DNA of 64,000 nt from Pseudomonadota bacterium. Lineage in GTDB: Bacteria; Pseudomonadota; Gammaproteobacteria; Steroidobacterales; Steroidobacteraceae. Location of the stretch: positions 1 through 64,000 of the forward strand of contig JAFEDS010000029.1 in NCBI GenBank assembly GCA_018241505.1. Reading direction: 5' to 3'. The position numbers and the translations under genes are program-made. Under the pieces are notes generated by a model, which was not told the origin of the DNA, did no database searches, and saw nothing but the letters and a program-made list of their open reading frames with translations. Shown piece by piece: positions 16,362-24,970 of this stretch. Within the stretch, counting starts at the first letter, position 1. The number at the start of each line of letters is the position of its first letter.

Positions 16362-17751
16362 CGATTGTCCGACCGCCAGCGCGGCGATAGGCGAGCCAAT
16401 GTGTGAACAACTGCGGCTGTCTTCCGGCCAGGCGCCAAATCCACAGATAGCTGCGGCCTTCGTGCCGCCGGAGCTTCTTGTATTTGCGACGCGCCCACCG
16501 CACCAGAGCCGCTTCGAAGCTATCAAAGACTCTGAGCAGTGCTGACTTGTAGAAGTGGCCATAATAGTTCAACCAGCCTCGTAAAATCGGGTTGTAGTGG
16601 GCCGCCAGCTCGCCGATGCTCGCTGGGGTTTGTCTCTGCAGCTTCCAACCGCGGATCGTTCGCAGCATCTTCTTGCGTGCCTCAGGACTCACCCCTGGCA
16701 GGAAACATTGGATCAGCTTGCCGTGGCGGTTCCTGGCGGCTCGGGGCCTGAAGGTGTAACCCAAGAAGGTAAACTGCTTGCACGCATGCGCCTCACGGCG
16801 ACGACTGTCCCGGCAATACACAATCGAAGACTTCTGCAGGTTGAGTTTCAACCCATACCTGGCCAGTCGCCGGCCGATGGTGCCCAGCATGTACTGGGCC
16901 TGCTTCTCGGTCAGACAGTGCGCCACCGCATCGTCTGCATAACGCGCGAATGGACAATTGGGATGAATCTCCTGCATCCATCGGTCGAAAGCATGATGCA
17001 TGAACAGATTCATCAACACGGGGCCGATCACTGAGCCTTGCGGCACCCCTCTGCTTCGTTGGACGACAGTACCATCCGCTTTCACAAAGGGCGCTTTCAA
17101 CCACCGCTCGATGTACATCACCGCCCATCGTTCCTTGATGTGCATGCGTACCATGCTCATCACCTTGGTGTGCACCAGTTCATCGAATGCCTTCTGGATA
17201 TCAAACTCCACGACCCAGTTGCGATCCAGACATCGTGTTGCCGCCACCCCAATCGCCTGCAGGGCAGACTTGCCGGGGCGATAGCCGTAAGAGTCCGGAT
17301 GAAACAACCGTTCGAGTGAAGGCTCGATATAGGTCTTGACCACGGTTTGAGCGATCCGATCTTCCACTGTCGGGATACCCAGCGTGCGCACGCCGCCATT
17401 CTTCTTCGGTATCTCTACCAACCTCACGGCCGGGGGGAAGTAAGAGCCGGAACTCATCCGGTTCCACACCCGATAGAGATTATCTTTCAGGTTCGCCTCG
17501 AACATCGCGATGCTTGCATCATCGACGCCCGCTGCGCCCTGGTTGGCTTTGACGTGCCGCCACGCGTCCCATACCACCCGTTTGCCGATACCAAACGGTT
17601 TGACTGCTCTCGCACGCTCCTCCTCCTTACGGAGTTGACGCACGCTCTCAGTCCGGACAACGCCACCGCATCGCTCCACCCCCATTACAGAGGCTTCAAC
17701 ACTACTATCAGTGGCTCCTGAACTGACCGGTGCCTCGGTATTCTTCCTCAT
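16351..17751 (-). CDS. ltrA: Group II intron reverse transcriptase/maturase
   Basis: This 466-aa protein has RT blocks in order: IPKKNGGVRTLGIPTVEDRIAQ (113-135), SYGYRPGKSA, VEFDIQKAFD (181-190), GVPQGSVIGPVLMNLF (235-250) and the catalytic YADD (271-274). A thumb/maturase domain GIIM follows (~365-450), with RGWLNYYGHFYK. The full set of catalytic motifs is intact. No DNA-binding HNH endonuclease domain follows; the protein stops inside intron domain V. It supports splicing and retrohoming of its intron. The first ~45 residues are poorly conserved, so an internal start near residue 30-50 is possible. Confidence 0.95.
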   Translation of the reverse strand: MRKNTEAPVSSGATDSSVEASVMGVERCGGVVRTESVRQLRKEEERARAVKPFGIGKRVVWDAWRHVKANQGAAGVDDASIAMFEANLKDNLYRVWNRMSSGSYFPPAVRLVEIPKKNGGVRTLGIPTVEDRIAQTVVKTYIEPSLERLFHPDSYGYRPGKSALQAIGVAATRCLDRNWVVEFDIQKAFDELVHTKVMSMVRMHIKERWAVMYIERWLKAPFVKADGTVVQRSRGVPQGSVIGPVLMNLFMHHAFDRWMQEIHPNCPFARYADDAVAHCLTEKQAQYMLGTIGRRLARYGLKLNLQKSSIVYCRDSRRREAHACKQFTFLGYTFRPRAARNRHGKLIQCFLPGVSPEARKKMLRTIRGWKLQRQTPASIGELAAHYNPILRGWLNYYGHFYKSALLRVFDSFEAALVRWARRKYKKLRRHEGRSYLWIWRLAGRQPQLFTHWLAYRRAGGRTIGAV

Positions 17752-18172
17752 GGCTTCAAACCACTTGTCATTTCCCTACACATCACCCAGGTCAGATTTC
17801 CCGCGTTCCGCATTGATGCCTGTGTCGAGCTCGTGCCGCCTTTACACCGGTTGTCACCTGGGCAGTAAGCAGCTCTCCCCCAGACTGATCCCGCAGATTT
17901 CTGACCTCCGCAGTTTCGACAACACTTCTATACCTCACGATGCGTCTTCGGTCCGGTTTACTTTCGTTCACCTTCTCGACACTTACCTGACGGCATCGGT
18001 GCCGCCTTTTCCCAAGTCGCTCACCACCATGGTCTTTTGAACCACAGCAGCACCGGGCGGTTTGAGACCTGTGTCTGCACACCGATCTCGGGGGGCCTAT
18101 CCCCATCATCAATGCGGCGCCAAACTCCGGAGTCCTCAAGATAAAGATCCCCTTCGTTTGTTCGCGTCGCAC

Positions 18173-21100
18173 TCAGAATCGATATTCGAAGGAGGCGGAG
18201 AACATCCGGCCGAGATTCGGATACACGGTCGCCCCCACGCCAATCCCCGAATGAATCAGGTTGCCACGCGCGGGGGGCGTTGTGTCGAGCACGTTGTTGA
18301 CGTTCAGGCGAACGTGCGCGTGAGCGCCGAAGGTCGAGCTAACCGCAAGGTCGTGAAAAAACTTCGTGCCCGTATCAGGCAGATCGTACTGATCGTTCGG
18401 AATGCCTGGAAACCAGGCAATCCGGGCGCTGCCGATGAATTGAGTGCGCCAGGTAACCCGCAACGGGCCGGTGCGATACGAAAGAGACCCCAGCGCCCGC
18501 CACCTCGGATTGCCAACCACGCCCTGGGCCGCGGTCAGTGATCCCGGGTCGGCCGCATCGGCCAGGAAATCGAGCTGGCGCAACCAGGTCGTCACCGCAG
18601 TCGTCTCCAGCTCGCCGCCCGGTGCGTCGTGACGGTAGACCAGTTGCACATCGGTGCCGGCGGCCGAGATTCGCGCGACATTGCGGTTCATGGCGCGAAT
18701 CGCCGTGATCCCGTGACTGACCGGGTCGCGCTGTACCTGGGCGCATTCCGGATTGTTGTCGACGGGTAGACTGGAATCCACGCAATCGTCGGCGATGGTT
18801 TGGGGTGGGACAGGGCCAATGGCCCGATGGATGGTAATGCTCCAATAGTCGGCTGCGATTGACAGATGCGACGCGCGCTGCGGCCGAAAGACAACTCCCG
18901 CAGTCCAGGTATCACCCGTCTCCGGCACCAAACCGGGATTGCCACTCACCAACTCGAGAAGGGTCTGGCCATTGGTGGGTGCATTGAAATTGGCGGGCAC
19001 TCCGAGCGCCCGGCAGTTCGCCAATCGTGTCGCGGAGACGCGATTGACCGACACATCGCAAGGGTCCTGGCCGAAGAAGTACGTCTGGCTCAGCGGGGAG
19101 TACAACTCGCCGATGTTCGGCGCGCGCACGGAACGGGACACAACGCCGCGAAATCGCAGTGCCGGCACCGGCGCATATTCGAGGCCCGTATGCCAGGCCA
19201 ACTCGCTTCCGCTGGTACTGTAGTCCGACAGTCGCACCGCCCCGTTCAACGACAAGTCATCGACCAGAAGATGCGACCGCGCCAGGGGCAGCAGCGCTTC
19301 TCCAAACAACTCGCGGACCTCGAACGCACCGCCGGCGACCGCGAGTTGTGGCAAGAACAGGGCCCCGGCCTGCGCCGCGGGGCCCGGATCGGAGTGGGCG
19401 CTCTCCCGCCGGAATTCCGCGCCGAGCGCGAAACGCGGCACGCCGGCGGGTAGCGCCGGCAACTCTCCGCTTACACTGCTGCTCACCACGTGTTGTGTGG
19501 CCGCGCGGTTAAACGGGCTGTTCACGCGACTGAATGCGAGAGCTGCGGCACTCGCATGATCAATGCCCACTAGATCCAGAGGCACGCACCCATTGGATGG
19601 ATCACGGCAGACAATGTTGCCGGTGAGCGGATCCCGAATCGCATCCAGCGATTGGAGGAATCGCGCAGTGTCGCGATCGTTGCGGTCGAGTGTGGCTTCC
19701 CGCGTATGTCCGTACGAGTAGTAGGATTCGAGTCGCCAGTCGTTCGGCAGAGTAAAGTTGGCCCCGATCACGTATTGCTGCATCAGGCGGTCATTGTCAG
19801 TGCCGCGGACCCCCATCTCATTGATGATCCGATGCAGCGAGACGGAATCAACATGGTTCTCCTGCAGGACAGTCACGGCGTCCGGCGGCAGGTACGGATT
19901 ACCGATCTGCAGCTCGACATCGCCATTGTCGAATGTGGGCTGGAATGAGCTCTGCACGTGAGTGGCGGCGATACGGGTCTCGATAAATAACTCCGCGGTG
20001 GGCTCACCGTAGTGCACCGTCCCACCGAAGATTTCGCGTTGAATCGGCAGGCGCAGCGGATCGAACAGCTCAGCGTTCACTCCATCCCCCCCGATGGAGC
20101 GTCCAGACCGGTTTCCCAGCGGTCCAAAATCGAAGGGCCGGATCGAACGGCCGTCGGGCGCGAATATCCACGTCTGGCCGCCCACTGAAAAATCCCCAGC
20201 GTTGCTCACAATGTTGAAGGTGGCATCCCTTACGTGAATAAAGTCGGGAATACCGTCATTGGGCCCTTTGTCCGCCGGGTTGGAAATCACATCCAGGCCA
20301 TTCGACGCATAACTGCGCGAGCTGGCGTGCACGCCGGACGCATCATCGAATGAGAAACTGAAGACCGCATTCCCCCGACGGTCGAGGAATTCAAAATTGT
20401 GCCCCCCGGTAACCGACACTCCACGCGAGGCGCCATCGCCTCTGGAGGAAATACCAGCCGTCCCTCGCACGCTCAATCCTTCAAAGTTCTTCCGCAATAT
20501 GATGTTGACGACGCCTCCGATCGCGTCGGCACCGTATACGGCGGAGGTACCGGCGGTGACGACCTCCACTCTGTCGACGAGATCGGTCGGTATCGTGTTG
20601 AGATCGACAGCGGCCGACAGGGGCGAGCCGGAAACTTGCCGGCGCCCGTTGACCAGCACCAAGGTGCGATCAACGCCCAGATCGCGAAGGCTGATCAGGC
20701 TCAACCCGGCGCCCACGAAGAACTGACGGCTGTTGGCCAGTCCCACGCCCACGCTGATGGACGGCAGTTGAGTCACCACGTCAGCGAGATTTTCGGCGCC
20801 GCTATCCTCGAGCTGTGGCCGATCAATGGTGACCAACGGCATGGGTGCAGAGAGTGGATCCTGGCGTATCCGGCTGCCCGTGATGATCACCGACTGCAAC
20901 TGTTTGGATGAGATGTCCGACTCCGCGGCAGACCCCTGCGTGGCACGTGTCGATGGGCTCGGGATCGTGGAGGAACGCTGCGAATTGCGGACGTCCGATG
21001 CATGCGTGCCGCCGGCCTGAGGGCTGTTCCGTGCCGTACGGCAATCGCACTCAACGATCAACACACCATCTGGGGACTGACTGACGCGCAATTCGGTACC

Positions 21101-21373
21101 TGCGGTCATGTGACGCAAGGCATCGAGCGGCTCGTAATGACCGACCACCGGGTGCGTGTGACGTCCCAGGATCACATCGAATTCGAACAGAATTTCAATT
21201 CCGGCCTGGCGACCGAACTCGGCGAGCGCGGCTGGGGCGTCCTGCGTCTGAATGTCGAAATCCATTTCGGCTGCGAGCGCGGGGCTCATTGAGCCGAGCA
21301 TCAGCCAGAGCGCCAGCACTTCCCGGGCAATCGGGTGCCCTCGGCGTGCCAATTGGGCCCAGCCGCGTTTCAT
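18173..21373 (-). CDS. TonB-dependent receptor with N-terminal STN signalling domain
   Basis: This 1066-aa protein has a signal region ending about residue 35 (PALAA) and an STN/secretin-like domain at 38-110 (FDIQTQDAPAALAEFGRQAGIEILFEFDVILG). After a low-complexity linker comes the TonB-box-like SVIITGSRI (161-169), a plug (LADVVTQLPSIS, NGRRQ, AVYGADAIGGVVNIILRKNFEG) and a barrel ending SFEYRF. STN-bearing receptors signal through a FecR-type protein to an ECF sigma factor, and a FecR/FecI pair sits 7.5 kb away. It is transcribed towards the group II intron and converges with the TBDR at 13161; the two are separate lineages within the VITGSR group. Confidence 0.94.
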   Translation of the reverse strand: MKRGWAQLARRGHPIAREVLALWLMLGSMSPALAAEMDFDIQTQDAPAALAEFGRQAGIEILFEFDVILGRHTHPVVGHYEPLDALRHMTAGTELRVSQSPDGVLIVECDCRTARNSPQAGGTHASDVRNSQRSSTIPSPSTRATQGSAAESDISSKQLQSVIITGSRIRQDPLSAPMPLVTIDRPQLEDSGAENLADVVTQLPSISVGVGLANSRQFFVGAGLSLISLRDLGVDRTLVLVNGRRQVSGSPLSAAVDLNTIPTDLVDRVEVVTAGTSAVYGADAIGGVVNIILRKNFEGLSVRGTAGISSRGDGASRGVSVTGGHNFEFLDRRGNAVFSFSFDDASGVHASSRSYASNGLDVISNPADKGPNDGIPDFIHVRDATFNIVSNAGDFSVGGQTWIFAPDGRSIRPFDFGPLGNRSGRSIGGDGVNAELFDPLRLPIQREIFGGTVHYGEPTAELFIETRIAATHVQSSFQPTFDNGDVELQIGNPYLPPDAVTVLQENHVDSVSLHRIINEMGVRGTDNDRLMQQYVIGANFTLPNDWRLESYYSYGHTREATLDRNDRDTARFLQSLDAIRDPLTGNIVCRDPSNGCVPLDLVGIDHASAAALAFSRVNSPFNRAATQHVVSSSVSGELPALPAGVPRFALGAEFRRESAHSDPGPAAQAGALFLPQLAVAGGAFEVRELFGEALLPLARSHLLVDDLSLNGAVRLSDYSTSGSELAWHTGLEYAPVPALRFRGVVSRSVRAPNIGELYSPLSQTYFFGQDPCDVSVNRVSATRLANCRALGVPANFNAPTNGQTLLELVSGNPGLVPETGDTWTAGVVFRPQRASHLSIAADYWSITIHRAIGPVPPQTIADDCVDSSLPVDNNPECAQVQRDPVSHGITAIRAMNRNVARISAAGTDVQLVYRHDAPGGELETTAVTTWLRQLDFLADAADPGSLTAAQGVVGNPRWRALGSLSYRTGPLRVTWRTQFIGSARIAWFPGIPNDQYDLPDTGTKFFHDLAVSSTFGAHAHVRLNVNNVLDTTPPARGNLIHSGIGVGATVYPNLGRMFSASFEYRF

Positions 21374-21436
21374 TAAGTTTCAAGACCCCCCAGACGCCTG
21401 CTTGCGGAAAGCTATCGGTCCGTTGCCCAGCAATTA

Positions 21437-21513
21437 TGGCGCGCCCGGCGGGACTCGAACCCACGACCTGCGGCTTAGAAGGCCGCTGCTCTATCCGGCT
21501 GAGCTACAGGCGC
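21437..21513 (-). tRNA. tRNA-Arg (anticodon TCT)
   Basis: The minus strand gives a complete cloverleaf: acceptor GCGCCTG with CGGGCGC, anticodon stem GCGGC/GCCGC with loop CTTCTAA (anticodon UCU, reads AGA), T-arm GGTTCGAGTCC and encoded CCA at 21437-21439. It is a single tRNA between a TBDR start and the operator region of the next TBDR. Confidence 0.97.
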
Positions 21514-21636
21514 ATATTGAAGTTAGATGATTGATTTATAGGCGCTTTTCTCAGGCGTAGCGCACTTCAGCAGCGCAAGCCTATCACAGACGCCCCCTGT
21601 CCAGTCCGATGTCGGCGCCGGCTCGCAATCACGGCA

Positions 21637-21711
21637 GTTGTATACAACCAACCGTATATTCAGCCGTTTAATTGCCGATTTGCCTAATCAGCAATCTATA
21701 TTGTATACAAT
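21637..21711 (+). promoter_or_regulatory. Paired GntR-type operators upstream of the TBDR at 21796
   Basis: GTTGTATACAAC (21637-21648) and ATTGTATACAAT (21700-21711) are both perfect 12-bp palindromes with the common core TTGTATACAA. Their centres are 63 bp apart, six helical turns. This motif matches the type bound by FCD-domain GntR regulators, and such a regulator is encoded convergently at 24288-24947. A related half-conserved site lies beside that gene. The second box overlaps the probable promoter of the TBDR gene, which suggests repression or looping. Confidence 0.7.
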
Positions 21712-21795
21712 CAGCCCAGCGCCGCTCGCCAAACAGGGGAGCAGCCCGGCGTCCGGCCCACAACCAAAAACCGTCCGTTCCCAAAGGGAAGCCCG

Positions 21796-24300
21796 ATGAA
21801 GCGTCATGCATTTCTCGAAGCGATCCTGATCAGCGCGGCACTCCTGCCCGCCGCGCCGCTGGCCACAGCGGCCACTCCAGCTACCAACGACTCGAACGAC
21901 ACCCTGGAAGAAATCGTGGTGTCCGCGCGGCAACGCGAGGAAAAGCTCACTGATGTGCCGGCAACCGTGGAGGCCTTCACGGCAGCCGACATCAAGTTCT
22001 CCGGAATCGAACGCCCGGGCGACTTCGTGGCTCTCACACCCGGCCTGTCGCAGGTCCAGACGGCCGAAGTCGGCGACCTGCAGTTGAATATCCGCGGTAT
22101 CAACACCGGCCGCGACGTGGAAACCAACTTCGCGCTGGTCATTGACGGCGTGCTGCAGACCAATCCGAACGCCTTCAACCAGGAGCTGGCCAACATCCAG
22201 CAGATTGAAGTGCTCAAAGGTCCGCAGGGCGCCATCTTCGGGCGCAACGCCCTGGCCGGCGCCATCATCATCTCGACCCGCAAGCCCACCGACCACTTCG
22301 AGGCCAATGCCACCATCGGCTACGGCAACAAGAACACGCAGAAGGCCAATTTCTACCTGGCCGGCCCGCTGACCGAAGGCGTCAGCGCCAGCCTGGGCGC
22401 CTTCTATCGCAAGACCGACGGCTTCTTCGAAAACTCCTATCTGAACTGCAAGGACTGCAACGACTACTATAAAGAATACGGCGCCACGCCCCGCATTGTG
22501 TTCAATTTCGGCGCTGGCACCATCGACATCAAGGGCAAGTACTCGAAGATCACCGCCGGTGCGATCAACTTCAACGCCTCCTTCGCGCTGCCCGCGTTCG
22601 CAGCGTTGAATCCCGACTTCTTCCAGGACGTCAACCAGCACAAATTCGATTACATCAACAACATCGTCCCGGACAACGTCCAGGAGAACAAGCAGGTCTC
22701 CATCAAGGGCGACTGGAAGCTCGACAACATCGGCACTCTCACGGCCTGGGCTGCCTACAACGACCAAACCAACTTCTTTCTGACGGACGGTACCAGCGGC
22801 GCATTCGGCGTGTACGCCCGGACATCCTGGTGCCAGTCGGACATCGCGAACCAGGTCGGCGGCCCGCTGCCTTCGCCCACTTTCTATGCGGGCGCCGCGA
22901 CAATATTGCCGCCGTACAGCCCGTCGCGTTGCGATGGTTACCAGTATCAACAGCGCGATCAGAAAGATGCCTCGGTCGAAGTCCGGCTGGCGTCTCCGGG
23001 CGATCAACCATTCCGCTGGCTGGGTGGTGTTTACTATGCCGACATCAAGCGTCACCAGGTGGTTTCGCAGGGCGCCGATGAGGGGCTCGGCTTCCTCAAA
23101 CAGGCGTTTGTGCCCTCCACCGGACCAAATCCCACGGACCTGCTCTATGACGACAACTTCCACAGCAAGGTGTCCGCCGCGTTCGGTCAGATCGCCTACG
23201 ACGTAGTGCCCAACCTCGAAGCGGCGCTTGCATTGCGTTTCGACTCGGAGAAGCGTTCGGTGGACAACCAGGTTCCCACGGGCGCAGGTGCCTTCGCGCA
23301 AACGCCTGACTTCGGTCCAGGCCCGGGCGTTCCGTACATCAATCCGGCGTACGCAACCAACCCGGCATTGGCCACGTCGGGAATTCCGTCGCGTTCGCGG
23401 ACATTCAGTGAGCTGCAGCCGAAGATCTCGCTCAATTGGAAGTTTGTGGACAACTGGTCGGCGTTCGCCTCCTACGGCTACGGTTTCCGCAGCGGCGGAT
23501 TCAACTCAACCGGCAGCAATGCCACCATCCAGCAATACCTGGGCGGCCTCGAGCACGTGAATCCCGACGGCAGCATTTCCAACACGCCGTCGCTGGTGAC
23601 GCAAGGGGTCGACTACGACGACTACAAGAAAGAGGTGTCGAAAGCCGCCGAAATCGGTGTCAAGGGCGACCTGCTCGATCACACTCTGGCTCTCGACCTG
23701 GCCGCCTATCACACCAAGGTCGACAACATGCAGATATTCAACTTCCTGGTGGGTCCGTTCGGACTGCTGCGCACGGTCATGAATATTGATGAGGCCACGC
23801 TGCAGGGCGTGGAAGGGTCGGTGAAATGGAAGGCCACCCGTTACGTGAGCTTGTTTGGCGGCTTCGGCTACATTCACAGCCGCATCGACTCATTTACCGA
23901 TCGGCCCTACACCCGTGGGAACAAGGTGCCCTATTCACCTGACTACACCGCTGATGCGGGCGTCGAGCTGACGCTGCCGGTTACGTCGCAATACTCGATG
24001 TTTGCGCGTTTCGATGCGTCGTCCATTGGCCGCACCTGGTTCAGTCCCGTGCAAAACAACCAGGTACAAACCGAATTCGGCGCGCCCGGCGACTACTCCA
24101 AGACCAGCCGCGATCCGTATACGATCCTGAACGCTCGTTTGGGGCTCACGGCCAACCATTGGAATGTCACCGGCTGGGTCCGCAACCTGGCCGACAAGCA
24201 ATACCTGGAGGAAGTGATTCCCGCACCCGAGTTCGGCGGCGCCTTCGTTCACTCGGCCACGGGCCGTGCGTTCGGAGTCGACCTGAGTTACAACTTCTGA
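21796..24300 (+). CDS. TonB-dependent outer-membrane receptor
   Basis: This 834-aa protein has a signal peptide (~1-26), a TonB-box-like EEIVVSARQREEKLTDVPATVEAF (39-62), a plug with ...LNIRGINTGRD, FALVIDGVLQ and IEVLKGPQGAIFGRNALAGAIIISTRKP, and a beta-barrel ending VDLSYNF. The SARQREEKLTDVP signature belongs to the Sphingomonad/Xanthomonad catabolism-linked TBDR group. An AAGGGAAG Shine-Dalgarno precedes the ATG. Two operator palindromes lie 85-160 bp upstream. It precedes the catabolic cluster and is most simply the importer of that cluster's substrate; the C-terminal end overlaps the convergent GntR gene by 13 bp. Confidence 0.95.
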   Translation: MKRHAFLEAILISAALLPAAPLATAATPATNDSNDTLEEIVVSARQREEKLTDVPATVEAFTAADIKFSGIERPGDFVALTPGLSQVQTAEVGDLQLNIRGINTGRDVETNFALVIDGVLQTNPNAFNQELANIQQIEVLKGPQGAIFGRNALAGAIIISTRKPTDHFEANATIGYGNKNTQKANFYLAGPLTEGVSASLGAFYRKTDGFFENSYLNCKDCNDYYKEYGATPRIVFNFGAGTIDIKGKYSKITAGAINFNASFALPAFAALNPDFFQDVNQHKFDYINNIVPDNVQENKQVSIKGDWKLDNIGTLTAWAAYNDQTNFFLTDGTSGAFGVYARTSWCQSDIANQVGGPLPSPTFYAGAATILPPYSPSRCDGYQYQQRDQKDASVEVRLASPGDQPFRWLGGVYYADIKRHQVVSQGADEGLGFLKQAFVPSTGPNPTDLLYDDNFHSKVSAAFGQIAYDVVPNLEAALALRFDSEKRSVDNQVPTGAGAFAQTPDFGPGPGVPYINPAYATNPALATSGIPSRSRTFSELQPKISLNWKFVDNWSAFASYGYGFRSGGFNSTGSNATIQQYLGGLEHVNPDGSISNTPSLVTQGVDYDDYKKEVSKAAEIGVKGDLLDHTLALDLAAYHTKVDNMQIFNFLVGPFGLLRTVMNIDEATLQGVEGSVKWKATRYVSLFGGFGYIHSRIDSFTDRPYTRGNKVPYSPDYTADAGVELTLPVTSQYSMFARFDASSIGRTWFSPVQNNQVQTEFGAPGDYSKTSRDPYTILNARLGLTANHWNVTGWVRNLADKQYLEEVIPAPEFGGAFVHSATGRAFGVDLSYNF

Positions 24301-24947
24301 GCGGGCTCGGGAACCGAGCGCCGTGAGCTACTATGGCCCGCGTGAATGTGACTTCGCATGACCGACGCCGCCCATTCCGGATCGCGCGCCTCGAGCGCGC
24401 TGACGATCTCGATGTGATGCGACGCGCTGCGCAGCAGATCACGCGGCTCATAGGTCGCGAACGTCCGCATCACCAACGGTGCCTCAATGAGAACCGGCAT
24501 GAGTGTTGCGAGCCGTGCGTTGCCGGAAAAGCCTTGAATGAGCCGATGAAACCGACTGTTGAGATCACCGATTCTCTCAATGAAGCCGTCCGCGCGCCGC
24601 TCGGATTCATCATATTGCGCCTGCGCGAGCCTGCGCAGCTCGTCAACTCCATCGGATGTGATGCGGTGACACGCGCGTGCCGCGCCGTAAGGCTCGAGCA
24701 ACGCGCGCAGCTCCCAGACATCGTCGATGTCGGTTGCCGACCACTCGGTCACGATCGCGCCCTGGTTGGCGATCACGGTAACGAAGCCTTCAGCCTGGAG
24801 CCGGCGCAAGGCCTCCCGTACCGGGGTGCGGCTCACGCCCATTGCGTCGGCAATTTCCTGCTCCGTGATGCGCAAGGCTGCGGGGTAGTCGCCACGCAGA
24901 ATGCGCTCGCGAACGGTGCGATAGGCTTTTTCAGCGGCTCTGGCCAT
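24288..24947 (-). CDS. GntR family regulator with FCD ligand domain
   Basis: This 219-aa protein is taken from ATG 24947 (MARAAEKAYRTVRERILRGDY), which fits the family start; a longer frame to 25031 would cover the lyase gene start. The winged helix is at residues ~5-70 (ITEQEIADAMGVSRTPVREALRRLQAEGFV). The C-terminal all-helical FCD domain carries D/H residues that usually bind a metal and a carboxylate ligand (EIxRALLEPYGA, FHRLIQ, HHIEIVSALEARD). Its start is 23 bp from the divergent lyase gene, and a near-perfect operator half lies between. It probably controls both that operon and the TBDR at 21796. Confidence 0.9.
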   Translation of the reverse strand: MARAAEKAYRTVRERILRGDYPAALRITEQEIADAMGVSRTPVREALRRLQAEGFVTVIANQGAIVTEWSATDIDDVWELRALLEPYGAARACHRITSDGVDELRRLAQAQYDESERRADGFIERIGDLNSRFHRLIQGFSGNARLATLMPVLIEAPLVMRTFATYEPRDLLRSASHHIEIVSALEARDPEWAASVMRSHIHAGHSSSRRSVPEPAQKL

Positions 24948-24953
24948 AACATC

Positions 24954-24965
24954 ATTGTATACGGA
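24954..24965. promoter_or_regulatory. Third GntR-type operator in a 23-bp divergent gap
   Basis: ATTGTATACGGA matches 9 of 12 bases of the palindrome ATTGTATACAAT seen at 21700, with one half perfect. It fills most of the space between the GntR start codon (24947, minus) and the lyase start codon (24971, plus), which is right for autoregulation, though the gap is too short for two complete promoters. Confidence 0.55.
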
Positions 24966-24970
24966 TTGAC

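Larger units (their letters stand above)
16285..18172 (-). mobile_element. Group II intron with reverse transcriptase
   Basis: An intron-encoded RT/maturase (16351-17751) is flanked on the minus strand by a recognisable domain V (16327-16361) and a short domain VI hairpin (GGGGG/CCCCC, 16299-16315). On the 5' side, about 400 bp of non-coding sequence carries domain-I-like elements, including GAAGGTGAACGAAAGT. The exact ends are uncertain: 3' end near 16285-16292; for the 5' end, GTGCGAC at 18172 (right after the stop of the upstream TBDR) and GTGTG at 18082 are both candidates. The element lies between two convergent TBDRs and interrupts neither. No HNH endonuclease domain was seen in the protein. 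Confidence 0.85.

Noticed and set aside
21688-23301. Long antisense frame (537 codons) opposite the TBDR at 21796
   Set aside because: It is the antisense shadow of a well-supported receptor gene; composition is biased by high GC and it has no family resemblance.
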